Origin: Bradyrhizobium sp. MOS002
GTDB taxonomy: Bacteria > Pseudomonadota > Alphaproteobacteria > Rhizobiales > Xanthobacteraceae
NCBI RefSeq assembly: GCF_003020115.1
Contig: NZ_PYFX01000002.1
Span: forward strand, 558,001-622,000
Direction: 5' to 3'
Length of the DNA: 64,000 bases
Shown here: one piece after another, positions 1-9,148 of the stretch
How the letters are laid out: every line of letters begins with the position of its first letter
How positions within the stretch are numbered: the stretch's first letter is position 1
Made by a program: the position numbers and the translations under genes
Notes under the pieces: model-generated
The model's database searches: none
Told to the model about the DNA's origin: nothing
What the model saw: the letters and a program-made list of their open reading frames with translations, nothing else

Positions 1-161
1 TTGAGGTTAGGACGGGCAACGGCTCGCACCATCACCGCGTCATCGTCACCACGGCGGTAGGCGACGGGACGGCAGGCACCGCACCGATGGCGGCAGGCGC
101 GCGACACCGCGAGAGCGGCAGGCATCACGACCGGAGGATAATCCCGTCGAAGATGAAGTTC

Positions 162-191
162 CGCTTGGCACAAACTGCATAGTGCCAAGCG
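162..191. other. Perfect 10-bp inverted repeat (hairpin)
   Basis: Arms cgcttggcac (162-171) and gtgccaagcg (182-191) flank a 10-base spacer. It lies 68 bases upstream of the small gene at 259. It could be a terminator of a gene lying to the left, or a leader hairpin. There is no T-run on either side. The remainder of bases 1-258 holds no convincing gene. Confidence 0.35.
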
Positions 192-258
192 TTGATCTGC
201 AACAAGGCATGCCGAAATCGCATATTCCCAGTGTTACTTGGTTGGATAACATCCGTGC

Positions 259-438
259 GTGAATGGGGGCAGGATTTACCGCGAGCAGTACGAGGAATGT
301 CGAGCTGAGGCGGCCAAGGCTAACAGCCCATCCAGCAAGGCACAGTGGCTGTTGTTCGCCGACGAGTGGCTAAAGCTGGCCTTGGCCGCCGAGGCCCAGT
401 CGCAACACGACACGGGCAATCCGGTCGCAGCTAAGTAA
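259..438 (+). CDS. Small hypothetical protein, 59 aa
   Basis: This short ORF begins at GTG (259), the first start after an in-frame TAA at 247-249, and ends at TAA 436-438. It encodes a soluble, Ala/Glu-rich, probably helical protein starting VNGGRIYREQYEEC and containing an SKAQWLLFADEWLKLA segment. I recognise the sequence style as a small orphan family frequent in Bradyrhizobium, but know no function. No signal peptide or metal-binding motif is visible. No good Shine-Dalgarno precedes the GTG, so the start is uncertain. Confidence 0.55.
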   Translation: MNGGRIYREQYEECRAEAAKANSPSSKAQWLLFADEWLKLALAAEAQSQHDTGNPVAAK

Positions 439-491
439 GGCCGCTTTAGGCAAACGGGTCAGGCAGCGCCCGACGAGCGCAGGACGTTTCT

Positions 492-505
492 TTGATTTGC
501 GTCAA
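492..505. promoter_or_regulatory. Candidate FixK/FNR box
   Basis: TTGATTTGCGTCAA fits the rhizobial FNR/FixK palindrome TTGA-N6-TCAA exactly. It lies 97 bp upstream of the ATG at 603, a distance compatible with an activator site centred near -40 of a promoter for that gene. The match is seen directly. Regulation by FixK2 or FNR under low oxygen is inference, since a 14-bp motif can occur by chance. Confidence 0.4.
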
Positions 506-602
506 CGTCAGCATCCTTTGCGCTCACGCTATGCTTGTTCAGCCGCATCTGAGGGGGCCCCCCGTCATCGAGGACCGGCGACCGAGACCGGGCGATCACG
601 GC

Positions 603-851
603 ATGAAACACACTTGGTACGTCACCTTTGAAGTGCCGCCGGATGGCACGTTGTCAAAACGGCGACATCCGCGCTTAACCAAGACTTTTGAGACCGAAGC
701 TGCGGCGAAGGATTTTGCGCGAACCAAATTCAACGACGGACTGATTGTCACTGCGGGGACCATCATCCCTCACGTTCCGAGAGTGGCGATACCGTCAGTG
801 GATATTCCAGCGTGGCTCGGAAGCGCGCGCCAAGTTGATCCAGATCAATAA
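603..851 (+). CDS. Small hypothetical protein, 82 aa
   Basis: The chosen start is ATG 603 (MKHTWYVTFEVPPDG). An upstream in-frame start at 492 would run through the FixK-like box and give an atypical Cys/Pro-rich N-terminus. The protein is soluble, with a basic stretch (KRRHPRLTKTF) followed by an acidic helix (ETEAAAKDFARTKF) and a C-terminal IPAWLG. The family seems common in Bradyrhizobium, with unknown function. The candidate FixK/FNR box upstream hints at micro-oxic expression. There is no membrane segment and no recognised domain. Confidence 0.55.
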   Translation: MKHTWYVTFEVPPDGTLSKRRHPRLTKTFETEAAAKDFARTKFNDGLIVTAGTIIPHVPRVAIPSVDIPAWLGSARQVDPDQ

Positions 852-904
852 TTCGGCTTGCAACGATAATGACATGCTCCGTGGCAGGAAACCGGAGCAA
901 GGAA

Positions 905-1249
905 ATGGTTCAAGATTCAAACGCCAAACAGGTCTGTCGGCGCAGCGCACTCGCTTTTCTTGGCTGCGCGGCTGCATTTGGAGTTGTCGCCTCGTCAGCA
1001 ATTCTGACGGCGTCTGAGGTGGAAGCCCAAGCCACCACCACGCCTGCCACGCCAACGACGCCGCCCGCAGACGCGGTGAAGTCTGGCACAGAGCGGCGCC
1101 AGGAACGGCGAAGCGGACGCACAGAACGACGACAGGAACGCCGCACGGGACGCGCCGAGCGGCGCCAGGAACGGCGCACCGGGCGCGACGAGCGGCGGGA
1201 CGCACGCGACGGCACCACTACCGGCGCCGCGACCGAGCAGAAGAAGTAA
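905..1249 (+). CDS. Exported Arg-rich tandem-repeat protein
   Basis: This 114-aa protein starts at ATG 905 behind an aaGGAaa Shine-Dalgarno-like stretch. Residues 12-42 look like a signal sequence with a twin-arginine feel (CRRSALAFLG, then a hydrophobic stretch and a cut after VEAQA). A Thr/Pro linker (residues 43-60) follows. Residues 62-105 are four 11-residue repeats of the type TERRQERRTGR, extremely basic with alternating Glu/Arg-Arg pairs. The tail is TTTGAATEQKK. No enzymatic motif is present. The repeats could bind polyanions such as LPS or nucleic acid, or form a highly charged helix; this is speculation. A hairpin terminator follows at 1273. Confidence 0.6.
   Translation: MVQDSNAKQVCRRSALAFLGCAAAFGVVASSAILTASEVEAQATTTPATPTTPPADAVKSGTERRQERRSGRTERRQERRTGRAERRQERRTGRDERRDARDGTTTGAATEQKK
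1088..1219 (+). repeat. 33-bp in-frame tandem repeat, four copies
   Basis: Four successive 33-bp units encode 11-residue blocks: TERRQERRSGR, TERRQERRTGR, AERRQERRTGR and a degenerate DERRDARDG-type last unit. Copies differ at synonymous positions, so the array is not a very recent duplication. It lies inside the gene at 905-1249. Confidence 0.75.
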
Positions 1250-1272
1250 TCGTTCATCGGGGTAACAACAGC

Positions 1273-1298
1273 ATCGGCCCGCGCCAGCGCGGGCCGAT
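1273..1298 (+). terminator. Hairpin terminator-like structure
   Basis: A perfect 11-bp stem (atcggcccgcg / cgcgggccgat) with a four-base loop lies 24 bases after the stop of the Arg-rich repeat gene. No T-run follows, so it would be a non-canonical terminator or an mRNA-stabilising hairpin. Confidence 0.55.
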
Positions 1299-1532
1299 GG
1301 AAGGCCGTACATCGCGCCGCCAGCGCAGGGCCACAGAACCGGGCAAAGGCCGGGCAGCGGATCAGCCCCCACGCGTCGCGATCTGCGGGCCAAATCCCAC
1401 CGAGACGACGCGCGCGATCAGGAACCGCGCGCAAGGGACACTATACGAACACCGACATCGGTTTGCTCTTTGTGTCAGTCAATTAAATGGAGCCGCATGT
1501 TCCGAAGGAGAGAGGGGAGGAGGAGAGGATGA

Positions 1533-1592
1533 AAATTTCGGAATAATAGCATCCTGCGCATGTTTTGCCCGACGGCGCAACGGCCGCACGAG
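1533..1592 (+). repeat. Direct repeat, copy 1
   Basis: This 60-base block begins at aaatttcggaat, contains tgttttgcccgacggcgcaa and ends at cgcacgag. It matches 5465-5524 in the same orientation with five mismatches (about 92% identity). A purine-rich run precedes both copies. The two copies bracket the porin/sensor-kinase module and the SRAP remnant. Confidence 0.8.
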
Positions 1593-1615
1593 ACGCCCGG
1601 CGAGGGACATCGCAG

Positions 1616-1825
1616 TCATGCTGCCGCCGCGCTATCCTCTTTGTCGGCCCCACGCATCACGATCCTCAGCGCGTCGTCCGGCAGCGGTCGCTGCGAGGCC
1701 TTGGCCTCATCCCATGGCGCGCGCGTCCGCACGTCCCGCTCCTCGTCGGTGATCAGGATCGCCGGCACCGCCTTCGGATGGATAGGGTCGACCACGCGTT
1801 TGGCGCACGGCCCGTTTTGGGTCAA
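1616..1825 (-). pseudogene. C-terminal remnant of SRAP/YedK-type protein
   Basis: The translated fragment contains [12 protein letters not shown], then [18 protein letters not shown] and [11 protein letters not shown]. This matches my knowledge of the C-terminal end of SOS-response-associated peptidases (SRAP/YedK/HMCES family, abasic-site DNA crosslinkers). The catalytic N-terminal Cys and the central domain are absent. The first residues come from a TTG overlapping the sensor-kinase stop and are not family-like. About 60 of the usual 220-250 residues remain, so it is a truncated relic. The break coincides with the 3' end of the kinase gene, suggesting the porin/kinase segment replaced the 5' part. 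Confidence 0.6.
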
Positions 1826-3693
1826 CCGACAATGGGAAGCCTGATCCGGAACCTCGCGCCGCCGTGATCGCGATTTTCGGCCGAGATGCGCCCGTTGTGC
1901 GCTTCGATAATGGTGCGCGCGATGGATAGCCCCATGCCCATGCCTTCCGCCTTGCTGGTGAAAAACGGCTCGAAAACCTCGTTTAATTTGTCTTCGGGAA
2001 TGCCGGGCCCGCGATCCGACACGGATAACTCCGCAAACTTCTCAACGCGCGAACTCCGGATGCTGATGCTGCGATGTTCAGGCGGCGTATCCTTCATCGC
2101 CTCGATGCCGTTCATTACAAGGTTCAGAACAACCTGTTGAAGTTGAATGCGGTCGCCGAGGATCGGAAGCGCAATCTGCGTAGTCAGGCTGGTCAATTCG
2201 ATCTGTCGTGCGATGGCCAGTGCTGAAAGAAAATCTACGGTTTCCCGCACAACACCGTTGAGGTCCAATTCTATCGGGTCGAAGGGAGCCTTTTTCATCA
2301 GGCTTCGTAACCTTCGAATGACTTCGCTGGCGCGCTGATCATCCCGCAGAATATCGCCCAGGATTTCACTTAGTTCGGCAAGGTCCGGATTGCGGGATTT
2401 AAGCATCGCCTGTGCCGTTTCGGTATTCGTCAGAATGGCCCCGAGCGGCTGATTTATTTCATGGGCAATCGTCGCAGTAAGTTCCCCAGCGGTTGAGAAG
2501 CGGTTGACGTGGGCAAGTTCTCTCATTCGCTGCCGCGCTTGCACTTCCGCCAACCGACGCCGACGATGTGCGTTCAGCAGGGCCAAGATTAACCCAGCTT
2601 GCGCGAGAAGAATGGCAGTGATCAGCACGATTTGTGAGGAATAACGCTGCCACGCAGTTTGCTCCCGAAACATGATTTCGCTCCCCGGCGGGAGGCGACT
2701 CTCGCTGATGTTCCAGCGCTGAAGTAGTCGCCAATCGTATTTCGGTGCTGAAAATCCGATGGGATTGATGCCGCTGATCTTCTCGCCTCCCAACATGCGC
2801 ATGGCAACAGCAGCCATTGGCTGGGCGCCCTCAGCCGGTGAGAACATCGGACCGCCTACGACCTGACCGACAAAATAAGACTGATCGAATGAAAAAATGG
2901 GAGCGTTGGCGACTTCATAGATGCGCCTCAATGGCTCCTTGTCCCCATACACGGCACCTGCGCCGTCGATCGCCAACTGCTGATAAAAAAGTGCAGTGTG
3001 CGGTGGCAAAGTCGCAACTGCCTTCAGTATATCCGCTAACGGCTGTTCGCCGTAAAAGATCAATTCAACGTTGTTTTTCTTCAGCAGTGGACCGACTATC
3101 CGCTGGTGCTCGCCAACCCAAAAGCGCTCACCGGGGGAGTTTCCGAGGATGATCGCGATTGCTTTTGTCTCCGGCAACAGCCGCAAAATGTTTTCAAAAG
3201 CGGCGACTTGATCGTATCGCGCCCCGGCCAACGCGTCCCGCTCCGACAACATGGATGGCTCAACCCGCCGCACCTCGACTGCGGCAAGCAGCATCGGCGT
3301 TGTCGGATAGAGGTTTGGCCTGTGCTGCTGGACGAAGAGGGCAGCGGGTGCACCTAGAGCGACGATCAAATCTGGCGGCCGTTGAGCATAGAGCGCCTTA
3401 AGATACTCAACAAATTTCGCATCGGCGGCGTCGTCCCCATCCAGCGCCGTGACGAGCGAGTGTTCCTGAATGTTCAGCGGCCAAGGGGATTGTTTGTTGA
3501 GTTCTCTCTGAATTTCCCTGCTCCATGCGGCTCCCTGCTCAAAATTCGGGCCGAATGTATGAAGCAGCAAAACCTTTTTCGGTTGAGCGGTAATCTCGCC
3601 AGACCGGGGTTCGGCCGTTGTGCCACCCGTTGAGACGACGAGCACGACGACGGCAGCGACCCACACGCAAACGCGCCGCTTTAGCGAGGTCAT
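1822..3693 (-). CDS. Sensor histidine kinase with ABC-type binding-protein sensor domain
   Basis: This is a 623-aa membrane kinase. An N-terminal signal/anchor (to about residue 30) is followed by a periplasmic region (about 35-345) resembling the ABC substrate-binding family ([16 protein letters not shown] at its start). A membrane helix follows (about 360-382), then HisKA with phospho-acceptor His411 (HEINQPLGA) and HATPase with N box ([10 protein letters not shown]), DRGPGIP, FEPFFTS and GMGMGLSIA. It should autophosphorylate in response to a small ligand. I chose ATG 3693 (MTSLKRR) because it gives a clean signal peptide and lies 13 bp after the porin stop; an upstream ATG at 3726 would overlap that gene. 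No response regulator is adjacent, so its partner is unknown. Confidence 0.85.
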   Translation of the reverse strand: MTSLKRRVCVWVAAVVVLVVSTGGTTAEPRSGEITAQPKKVLLLHTFGPNFEQGAAWSREIQRELNKQSPWPLNIQEHSLVTALDGDDAADAKFVEYLKALYAQRPPDLIVALGAPAALFVQQHRPNLYPTTPMLLAAVEVRRVEPSMLSERDALAGARYDQVAAFENILRLLPETKAIAIILGNSPGERFWVGEHQRIVGPLLKKNNVELIFYGEQPLADILKAVATLPPHTALFYQQLAIDGAGAVYGDKEPLRRIYEVANAPIFSFDQSYFVGQVVGGPMFSPAEGAQPMAAVAMRMLGGEKISGINPIGFSAPKYDWRLLQRWNISESRLPPGSEIMFREQTAWQRYSSQIVLITAILLAQAGLILALLNAHRRRRLAEVQARQRMRELAHVNRFSTAGELTATIAHEINQPLGAILTNTETAQAMLKSRNPDLAELSEILGDILRDDQRASEVIRRLRSLMKKAPFDPIELDLNGVVRETVDFLSALAIARQIELTSLTTQIALPILGDRIQLQQVVLNLVMNGIEAMKDTPPEHRSISIRSSRVEKFAELSVSDRGPGIPEDKLNEVFEPFFTSKAEGMGMGLSIARTIIEAHNGRISAENRDHGGARFRIRLPIVG

Positions 3694-3706
3694 CGCGATG
3701 GTCGCC

Positions 3707-5047
3707 TCACCAGTACATCGTCGCATTGGCTAACACGTTGAGGGCACTCCCGGTCTTCGGCGTATAGACCACCGGCGTGGGGTTATTGGTGTATCCGAGC
3801 CCGATGCCCACGCGGATGCCGGGCGCAACGGGTGCATAATAGGCTGCAGTTATCGAAAAATTTTCGGTATGCGCGAGCTGGCCGCCTCGCACGGCGGCAT
3901 CGACCAGATATTGGCTGAAGACATTACAGGAGATAACCAAGGATACCATATCGCCCGGCCGGGAGGGCAGCAGACCTATCCCATAGAGGCGTGCCTCATA
4001 GTACTCGCTGACGCGATTGAATTCCGGCGGAGCGTACATCGCGGTTAGACCAGCGTACCACCCCCTCGCAGTCTGACCTTCGACTGGAGCAAGTTGGACA
4101 AATTGTCGATCCGCCAAAAGATAGGCTGCGTAATTCCCGGCATTCCGCCCGCCGAATTCGAAATCGACATATCTGCTGGTGTTGATGATGGCTGCGGCAC
4201 GCACCCAGGTCGCGAGCTGGCCGGGGGCGGCCTCCTTGCGATAGCCAACCTCGTTGATCGCGAGAAATCCACTGTTCGGCGTAGACCAGTCCAGGCCGGT
4301 CGGGTTGGCAGCCTTCTCGGCGAAGGGGCCATCCGGGCTGCTCGCCACCTGCACACCGAATTTGTCATATAGCCCCTCCGGGCCGTTGACCTTGATGTTG
4401 ATCGCCGGTTTCGCCCAGGCCCAGGCGCTTAGACCCGCCGCGACCGGAATTTGTCCGCTCGGTCCAAAAATGCTGGACGACAAATTGCCTGCCAGAAATG
4501 GTCCCCAATACTCCACGACATTGGCTAGATAGCCGACCTTCAATTCCACCTGCCGATTCAGGAAGGTCTGATAATAACTGAGCGTCGCCAGGCTGAATGC
4601 GTTCGGCCCGGCGGGCTCCCAGGTATCATAGTTGTAGATGCCGCCAACCACGATCTGCCCGTCGGAAATCCCGTATCTGCTGAGGTCGTAAGTCATCTGC
4701 ATGACGTTATTCGTGAAGAAGGTCGGCTTCTGACCGTTATAAACCTGCTGGCCGAACGTGCTCCGTTCTGCAGGCAGCATGTTGTTGTAAAAGTTGTTGT
4801 TGGTGTAGCCGACGTAGCCGATCCCGAGCGCCGCAAGACTTGATCGGATGCCAGCGAAATCGGGGTCGATGGTGTCCTGCGGGCCGGGCAGCGCAACGAT
4901 GAGCCCCTTGATCCGAAGCGACTGGAAGTCAACTTTTGGCGCGACTGGCGCGGGGCCGAATGCGGTGTCTTCGGTCAGTTCTGCAGCATGACAAGTCGCC
5001 CGCAGAAGGAAGCCAGCACAAATCGATAATGCGAACGCCTTCAACAT
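3707..5047 (-). CDS. OprB-family carbohydrate porin
   Basis: This 446-aa protein has a signal peptide (MLKAFALSICAGFLLRATCH, cut near AAE) and a beta-rich, aromatic-rich body. The C-terminal part (YYEARLYGIGLLPSRPGD, then AYYAPVAPGIRVGIGLGY and a terminal YW) resembles OprB porins, outer-membrane channels for sugars and related small solutes. The length fits the family. The stop is followed after 13 bp by the sensor kinase, so the two are probably one transcript from a promoter upstream of 5047. The kinase's binding-protein-like sensor may then monitor a solute admitted by this porin, which is inference. The exact substrate cannot be read from sequence. Confidence 0.78.
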   Translation of the reverse strand: MLKAFALSICAGFLLRATCHAAELTEDTAFGPAPVAPKVDFQSLRIKGLIVALPGPQDTIDPDFAGIRSSLAALGIGYVGYTNNNFYNNMLPAERSTFGQQVYNGQKPTFFTNNVMQMTYDLSRYGISDGQIVVGGIYNYDTWEPAGPNAFSLATLSYYQTFLNRQVELKVGYLANVVEYWGPFLAGNLSSSIFGPSGQIPVAAGLSAWAWAKPAINIKVNGPEGLYDKFGVQVASSPDGPFAEKAANPTGLDWSTPNSGFLAINEVGYRKEAAPGQLATWVRAAAIINTSRYVDFEFGGRNAGNYAAYLLADRQFVQLAPVEGQTARGWYAGLTAMYAPPEFNRVSEYYEARLYGIGLLPSRPGDMVSLVISCNVFSQYLVDAAVRGGQLAHTENFSITAAYYAPVAPGIRVGIGLGYTNNPTPVVYTPKTGSALNVLANATMYW

Positions 5048-5660
5048 GCGGTCCCAATCGCAACGCGAGGTGCACCATCACGCTGGCACGGTTAGCAGAC
5101 CTCATCAAGTGATAGAGATGATGAGCTTTTGCGACCGCAAATGTGCTTGCTTCTACAGCGGGGCGCATGTCTTCGACATGCGAAATCGCGCACCGTCATG
5201 GGCTTCCGGAGGACTGCTGGAACATGCCCCACAATTTAGTACCAACCCGCAACGCAACCTGAAAAATGCCCGGGTGAAATATCTTCAATCTAAGGGGTTG
5301 CGGGGTCCCCCACGTTTCTATGCCCTTCAAAGGACCCGGCCCCGACACCGCTTGAGACAGTCTCTGCGGCGTTGCGCGGAAAAATTACCTTGTGAATTCA
5401 GGGAGTTTAACGGCGTTCTCGAAAACGGCTTCTGTCACAAGGGGAGAGGGAAGAGGAGGAATGGAAATTTCGGAATAGTAGCAGTATGCGCCTGTTTTGC
5501 CCGACGGCGCAACGGCCGCACGAGCGCCTGGACGAGCGATTTTATCAGGCGCTTAAGCCATTGATTCTGCTCGCGCCGGCTACTGTGCATGGGGTTGTTT
5601 TCGAGGTTTTTGATTCAGGGACGCCATGCGTCGCCGTCGTAAGCGCGTCGCGACGACCCG
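5048..5660. other. Intergenic region upstream of porin
   Basis: This 613-base gap must contain the promoter of the leftward porin/kinase operon and the downstream end of the leftward chemoreceptor at 5661. It also holds direct-repeat copy 2. ORFs within it lack coding character. No clear sigma-54 or FixK motif was seen. Confidence 0.5.
5465..5524 (+). repeat. Direct repeat, copy 2
   Basis: Same 60-base element as 1533-1592 and in the same orientation, again preceded by a purine-rich run (ggggagagggaagaggagga). Similarity fades about 15 bases after the block. The position just outside the porin promoter region suggests a recombination or duplication boundary. Confidence 0.8.
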
Positions 5661-7085
5661 TCAGCTCTGCCGAAAGCCCATCCGGAAGGCGCCCCAGTGC
5701 TTGCCGCGGATCATGATCGGCGAGGACAGGTCCTTCATCAGCACGAACTGCCCGCCGCCCATGTCGCGGCGATAGGTCTGGAGCAGGAACGGCTTGGTGT
5801 TGGCCGCGACCTTCTGCACCGTGCGATCGGTGAACAGGCGGCGGTTGCGGCAATTGGCGTTATTCCAGACCGGGTCCTTGCCCTGCGGCAGGCGGTAGTT
5901 CGGGTTGTGCGTCGGCAGATAGCCGCCCTTGGCCCAGGCGACGCAGAACACGATGCGGGGATCGGATTTCTGGATCGGATCCTGGATCGCGGGCAGCACG
6001 CGGTCGGTGAAGTCGACATAGTTGGTGTTGTACTGCTTGGGATCGGTGCCGGGAATCTCCCGGTAGTTCTCGTCCATGAACTGGTCGAGCGTGATCTCGC
6101 CGCGGCCGATGGCGGCTTCGAACTCGTCCGAGATCCGCTTGGCGGTCTCGACGACGATGCGGATCAGCGGCGCATCCGATGTCTCGACGCCGCTGTCGGC
6201 GATCAGCGCGATCAGGCCTTCGGAGGTGTCGAGCAGTTTGGTCACGCGCTGATCGGCGTTCTTGAGATCGCGCGAGGAGAGGTCGACGCCCCTGGCGAGC
6301 TCGTTCAGCTCGCTGATGACGGTGTCGCAATGTCCGAGATTGGAGGTTGCCGCGCGCGTGACGCTGCCGATCTCCGCTTCCACGGAGGCGAAGCCCTGCT
6401 GGACCCGCGAGATGATGCCGGAGATCCGCTGGGCGCCTTCGCCGGCGGTCTTCGCGCGCTGCGAGGCATCGCTGCTCTCGCCGATCAGGCCTTCGATCTG
6501 GCCGTCGAGATCGCGCACGGTGTCGGAGATCTGGTGCGTGGCCTGGCGGGTGGCTTCCGCGAGGTTCTTGACCTCGCTTGCGACCACCGCGAAGCCGCGG
6601 CCGGCATTGCCGGCGCGTGCCGCTTCGATGGTGGCATTGAGCGCGAGCAGATTGGTCTGCTTCGCGATCGCCTCGATCGAGCCGGACACTTTTGCGACCT
6701 GTGCCAGCGCGGAGCCGACGGCGCTCAAGCGCGCCTCGATCCGCTCCACGGCTGCGACGAGTTCGGAGATGTGGCTGACCGCGGCGTCGACCGCGCCGCG
6801 CGACTGCGCGATCTCGCCGACCGCCGCTGACGTCGTCGTTTGCACCGCCTGTGACGCATTGGCGATGTCGTGATTGGCCGAGACCATCGTCTCGGCGGTT
6901 TCCTGGAGGTGATGGAACCGATCCGACTGGTTCGCGACGCGGTTGGCGACTTCCTGGACGTTGCCGGCGATGTCAGCGAGTTCCACGCCGAGGCCGCCGA
7001 TGCGGTCGGCGAGCTGATCGATCAGCCGTTCGGCAAGCGTTCGGTTGGAGCCGGTGTCCAGTACTGCAAGTTGTACGACGGACAT
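5661..7085 (-). CDS. Soluble methyl-accepting chemotaxis protein
   Basis: This 474-aa chemoreceptor has no membrane segment. Residues about 60-300 form the coiled-coil MCP signalling domain with the hairpin tip [18 protein letters not shown] and [16 protein letters not shown], the region that contacts CheA/CheW. A C-terminal globular domain of about 160 residues follows ([30 protein letters not shown]), also present in the next gene. It should sense an intracellular cue and act on the chemotaxis kinase. The start ATG 7085 has a good Shine-Dalgarno (GGAGGACTCTCAAGAC). It lies 109 bp downstream of its paralogue and may be cotranscribed with it. Confidence 0.88.
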   Translation of the reverse strand: MSVVQLAVLDTGSNRTLAERLIDQLADRIGGLGVELADIAGNVQEVANRVANQSDRFHHLQETAETMVSANHDIANASQAVQTTTSAAVGEIAQSRGAVDAAVSHISELVAAVERIEARLSAVGSALAQVAKVSGSIEAIAKQTNLLALNATIEAARAGNAGRGFAVVASEVKNLAEATRQATHQISDTVRDLDGQIEGLIGESSDASQRAKTAGEGAQRISGIISRVQQGFASVEAEIGSVTRAATSNLGHCDTVISELNELARGVDLSSRDLKNADQRVTKLLDTSEGLIALIADSGVETSDAPLIRIVVETAKRISDEFEAAIGRGEITLDQFMDENYREIPGTDPKQYNTNYVDFTDRVLPAIQDPIQKSDPRIVFCVAWAKGGYLPTHNPNYRLPQGKDPVWNNANCRNRRLFTDRTVQKVAANTKPFLLQTYRRDMGGGQFVLMKDLSSPIMIRGKHWGAFRMGFRQS

Positions 7086-7194
7086 GTCTTGAGAGTCCTC
7101 CAGTCAGAGCCGTTCGCCGGCTCTCCGCGGCATTCCCATTCCAATATCGATCTTAGGAGGTGATTCGCGCTTTGGCGTCTTGCCTGAGCGCGCA

Positions 7195-8943
7195 CTAGAG
7201 CTTGTAGGCCGTCCTGAATCCGCCCCAGTGCCGGCCCTGCACGCGGATCGGAACGTCGATCTCGCGCATCATCACCGTATTTCCGTTGCCCATGTCGCGC
7301 GCATAGCTCTGCACCAGATACGAGCGCAGGTTGCGCGCGGCAGCCAACCCCGCCGGATCGTTGAACATCCGCCGGTTGCGGCTGTTGGCCGTGTTCCAGG
7401 CGGCATCGCCCGGGCGCTGCGGATGCGAATAGATTCTGTTGTGCACCGGCAGGAAGCCGTTGCGATCGACCATGGCGCAGAACGCCAGGCGCGGGTCCTT
7501 TGCCAGAAAAGCTTCCTGGAACGCCGGCAGCGCGCGGTCGGCCCAGTCCAGATATCTGGTGCGGTACTGCTGCGGATCGGTGCCGGCGATCTCGACATAA
7601 TCGGTGTCGAACAGGTCGTCGATCTTGACCTCGCCGCGTGCGACCGCCTGCTCGAAGATCGCGGTCAGTGCGTTGCCCGCTTCCATGGCGCGGGTTACAA
7701 ATTCCGTGTTCTCTTCGTGGATCGACCACAGCCGGTCTTCGATCTTCTCGCGGAGCTCGGCATTGGGACTAACGAAGTGCGCGCGGGCGCCGGCCTTGGA
7801 TTGCTCGACCACGCGCAGGCGGCAGGCGCCGACGCCTTCGAGGGTGCCTTCGACCATGGCTTGCGATGCAAGGCGGCCCGCATCCGCGCCGCCGATCAGC
7901 ACTCCCTCCATCGATATCTCGTAGACCGGCATCACGCCGCGCGCGGTCTCGAACTTGAGATGGCAGGGCAGCCGCTCGGTCTTGCGGCGGTCGTCGTGCT
8001 CGCTCTGCTTGAGCAGTACCGCGCAGCGCGATTTCAGCTTCTGCGCGAAGGTGGTGACCGCCCTGCCGGCGCTGGCGACGTTCTCGCCGTGGCTCTCGGC
8101 CGCCTTGGTCGCAGCATCGATCTCGGCTGCGCTTTCGCCGACCGAGATGATGAATTCCGAGGCGCTGGTCGCGCTGCCGGAGACTTCGCTGGTGGTGGCG
8201 TTCTGTTCGGCGACCGCGCCGTTGACGGTCGCGAAGACCGGGCGGATGGCCTCGATCGCCTGCGAGATGCGGTGCACCGCATCCGCGGAGCCGGCGGCGT
8301 CGCGCTGCAGCGCGTCGATCTTTTTGGTGATCTCCTCGGTCGCACCCTGGGTCTGCACCGCGAGTGCCTTGACCTCGGTGGCGACGACCGCAAAGCCTCT
8401 TCCCGCCGCGCCCGCGCGCGCGGCCTCGATGGTCGAGTTGAGCGCGAGCAGCGTCGTCTGCCGCGCGATCTGTGCGATCAGATTGACGACGTTGCCGATG
8501 GCGGCCGAGGATTCGCGCAAGCGATCGACATTGGCGCGGGCTTCCTGTGCTGCGGCGCTGGCCTCGTCGGCGAGCTTGCCGGCCTCGCGAACCTGCGCGC
8601 CGATGCCCAGCGCCGACTGGGTGAATTTGTCGCCGGCATGGGCGAAGGTGGAGGCGTTCGATTGCGCGGCGTTGGTCCGGCCGGTCAGCGCGTCGGTGCG
8701 GTCGCGGATGGCGGCAAGCGTCGTGGCGGTCGCCTCGGCGCCGCCCGCCACCGAATTGGCGGCGCGCTCGAGCTGGCGAATCATGGCGCCCAGCTCGAGT
8801 TCCAACAGTTCCAGGATCTCCTTGGCGGAATCGGCTTCGACGACCGCGGCAGGCTCGGAATGGGCCACCGGCTGCGCAGCCTGCGGGACCGCCGCAGTTG
8901 CAGCCATTTCCGGCAGACGCTTCCGAAATAGTCCGAATGCCAT
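7195..8943 (-). CDS. Soluble chemoreceptor with internal PilZ domain
   Basis: This 582-aa protein starts at ATG 8943 ([13 protein letters not shown]), preceded by AGAGAG; an upstream in-frame ATG at 9021 is less likely. Order: Ala-rich head, MCP signalling domain (tip [18 protein letters not shown] at about 160-180), a PilZ-like segment near 325-420 ([11 protein letters not shown] and [12 protein letters not shown] fit the RxxxR and D/NxSxxG signatures of c-di-GMP binding), then the C-terminal domain shared with the neighbour ([30 protein letters not shown]). No membrane helix is present. It may couple c-di-GMP level to chemotaxis. In the second PilZ signature Glu/Met replace typical residues, so binding is not certain. 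Confidence 0.85.
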   Translation of the reverse strand: MAFGLFRKRLPEMAATAAVPQAAQPVAHSEPAAVVEADSAKEILELLELELGAMIRQLERAANSVAGGAEATATTLAAIRDRTDALTGRTNAAQSNASTFAHAGDKFTQSALGIGAQVREAGKLADEASAAAQEARANVDRLRESSAAIGNVVNLIAQIARQTTLLALNSTIEAARAGAAGRGFAVVATEVKALAVQTQGATEEITKKIDALQRDAAGSADAVHRISQAIEAIRPVFATVNGAVAEQNATTSEVSGSATSASEFIISVGESAAEIDAATKAAESHGENVASAGRAVTTFAQKLKSRCAVLLKQSEHDDRRKTERLPCHLKFETARGVMPVYEISMEGVLIGGADAGRLASQAMVEGTLEGVGACRLRVVEQSKAGARAHFVSPNAELREKIEDRLWSIHEENTEFVTRAMEAGNALTAIFEQAVARGEVKIDDLFDTDYVEIAGTDPQQYRTRYLDWADRALPAFQEAFLAKDPRLAFCAMVDRNGFLPVHNRIYSHPQRPGDAAWNTANSRNRRMFNDPAGLAAARNLRSYLVQSYARDMGNGNTVMMREIDVPIRVQGRHWGGFRTAYKL

Positions 8944-9148
8944 CAGGTCTCTCTTGTCGGGGGACGGTCGGACGCTATTTTCGCAGGCTGGAATGAAATC
9001 AGGGTTAACGATGCCTGACATCTAGGCAGGGGCTAGTACGGTGTTACCTTAAAGTCGTAGAGCCTCTTTCTTTCCGGTGGGGTGGCGGCCTATAAGGCCG
9101 CGCTTCCCCACGCTCACCTTGGCACGATTCCCCTAGAGAAGTTCACGC

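Larger units (their letters stand above)
1250..1615. other. Intergenic stretch without a gene
   Basis: This 366-base gap holds the hairpin at 1273-1298 and the first copy of a dispersed direct repeat at 1533-1592, preceded by a purine-rich run (gagaggggaggaggagag). ORFs crossing it lack start signals and have composition unlike genes. Confidence 0.5.

Noticed and set aside
46..252. 68-codon minus-strand ORF at the window start
   Set aside because: Cys/Arg/Pro-rich composition and overlap with a perfect hairpin make it an unlikely gene.
1088..1219. CRISPR-like array
   Set aside because: The repeats are in-frame coding units without spacers and with synonymous variation; no cas genes are present.
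1560..1844. ORF through repeat copy 1 (peptide MFCPTAQRPHE) and a similar one at 5486
   Set aside because: The shared peptide comes from the dispersed repeat itself, not from a conserved gene.
5697..8931. Long plus-strand ORFs (377 and 583 codons) over the chemoreceptors
   Set aside because: Mirror images of the MCP codons with repetitive low-complexity translation; the minus-strand frames carry clear family motifs.
9119..9135. TGGCACG sites (also near 58622) as sigma-54 promoters
   Set aside because: The GC of a -12 element is at the wrong distance from the GG of the -24 element in both cases.
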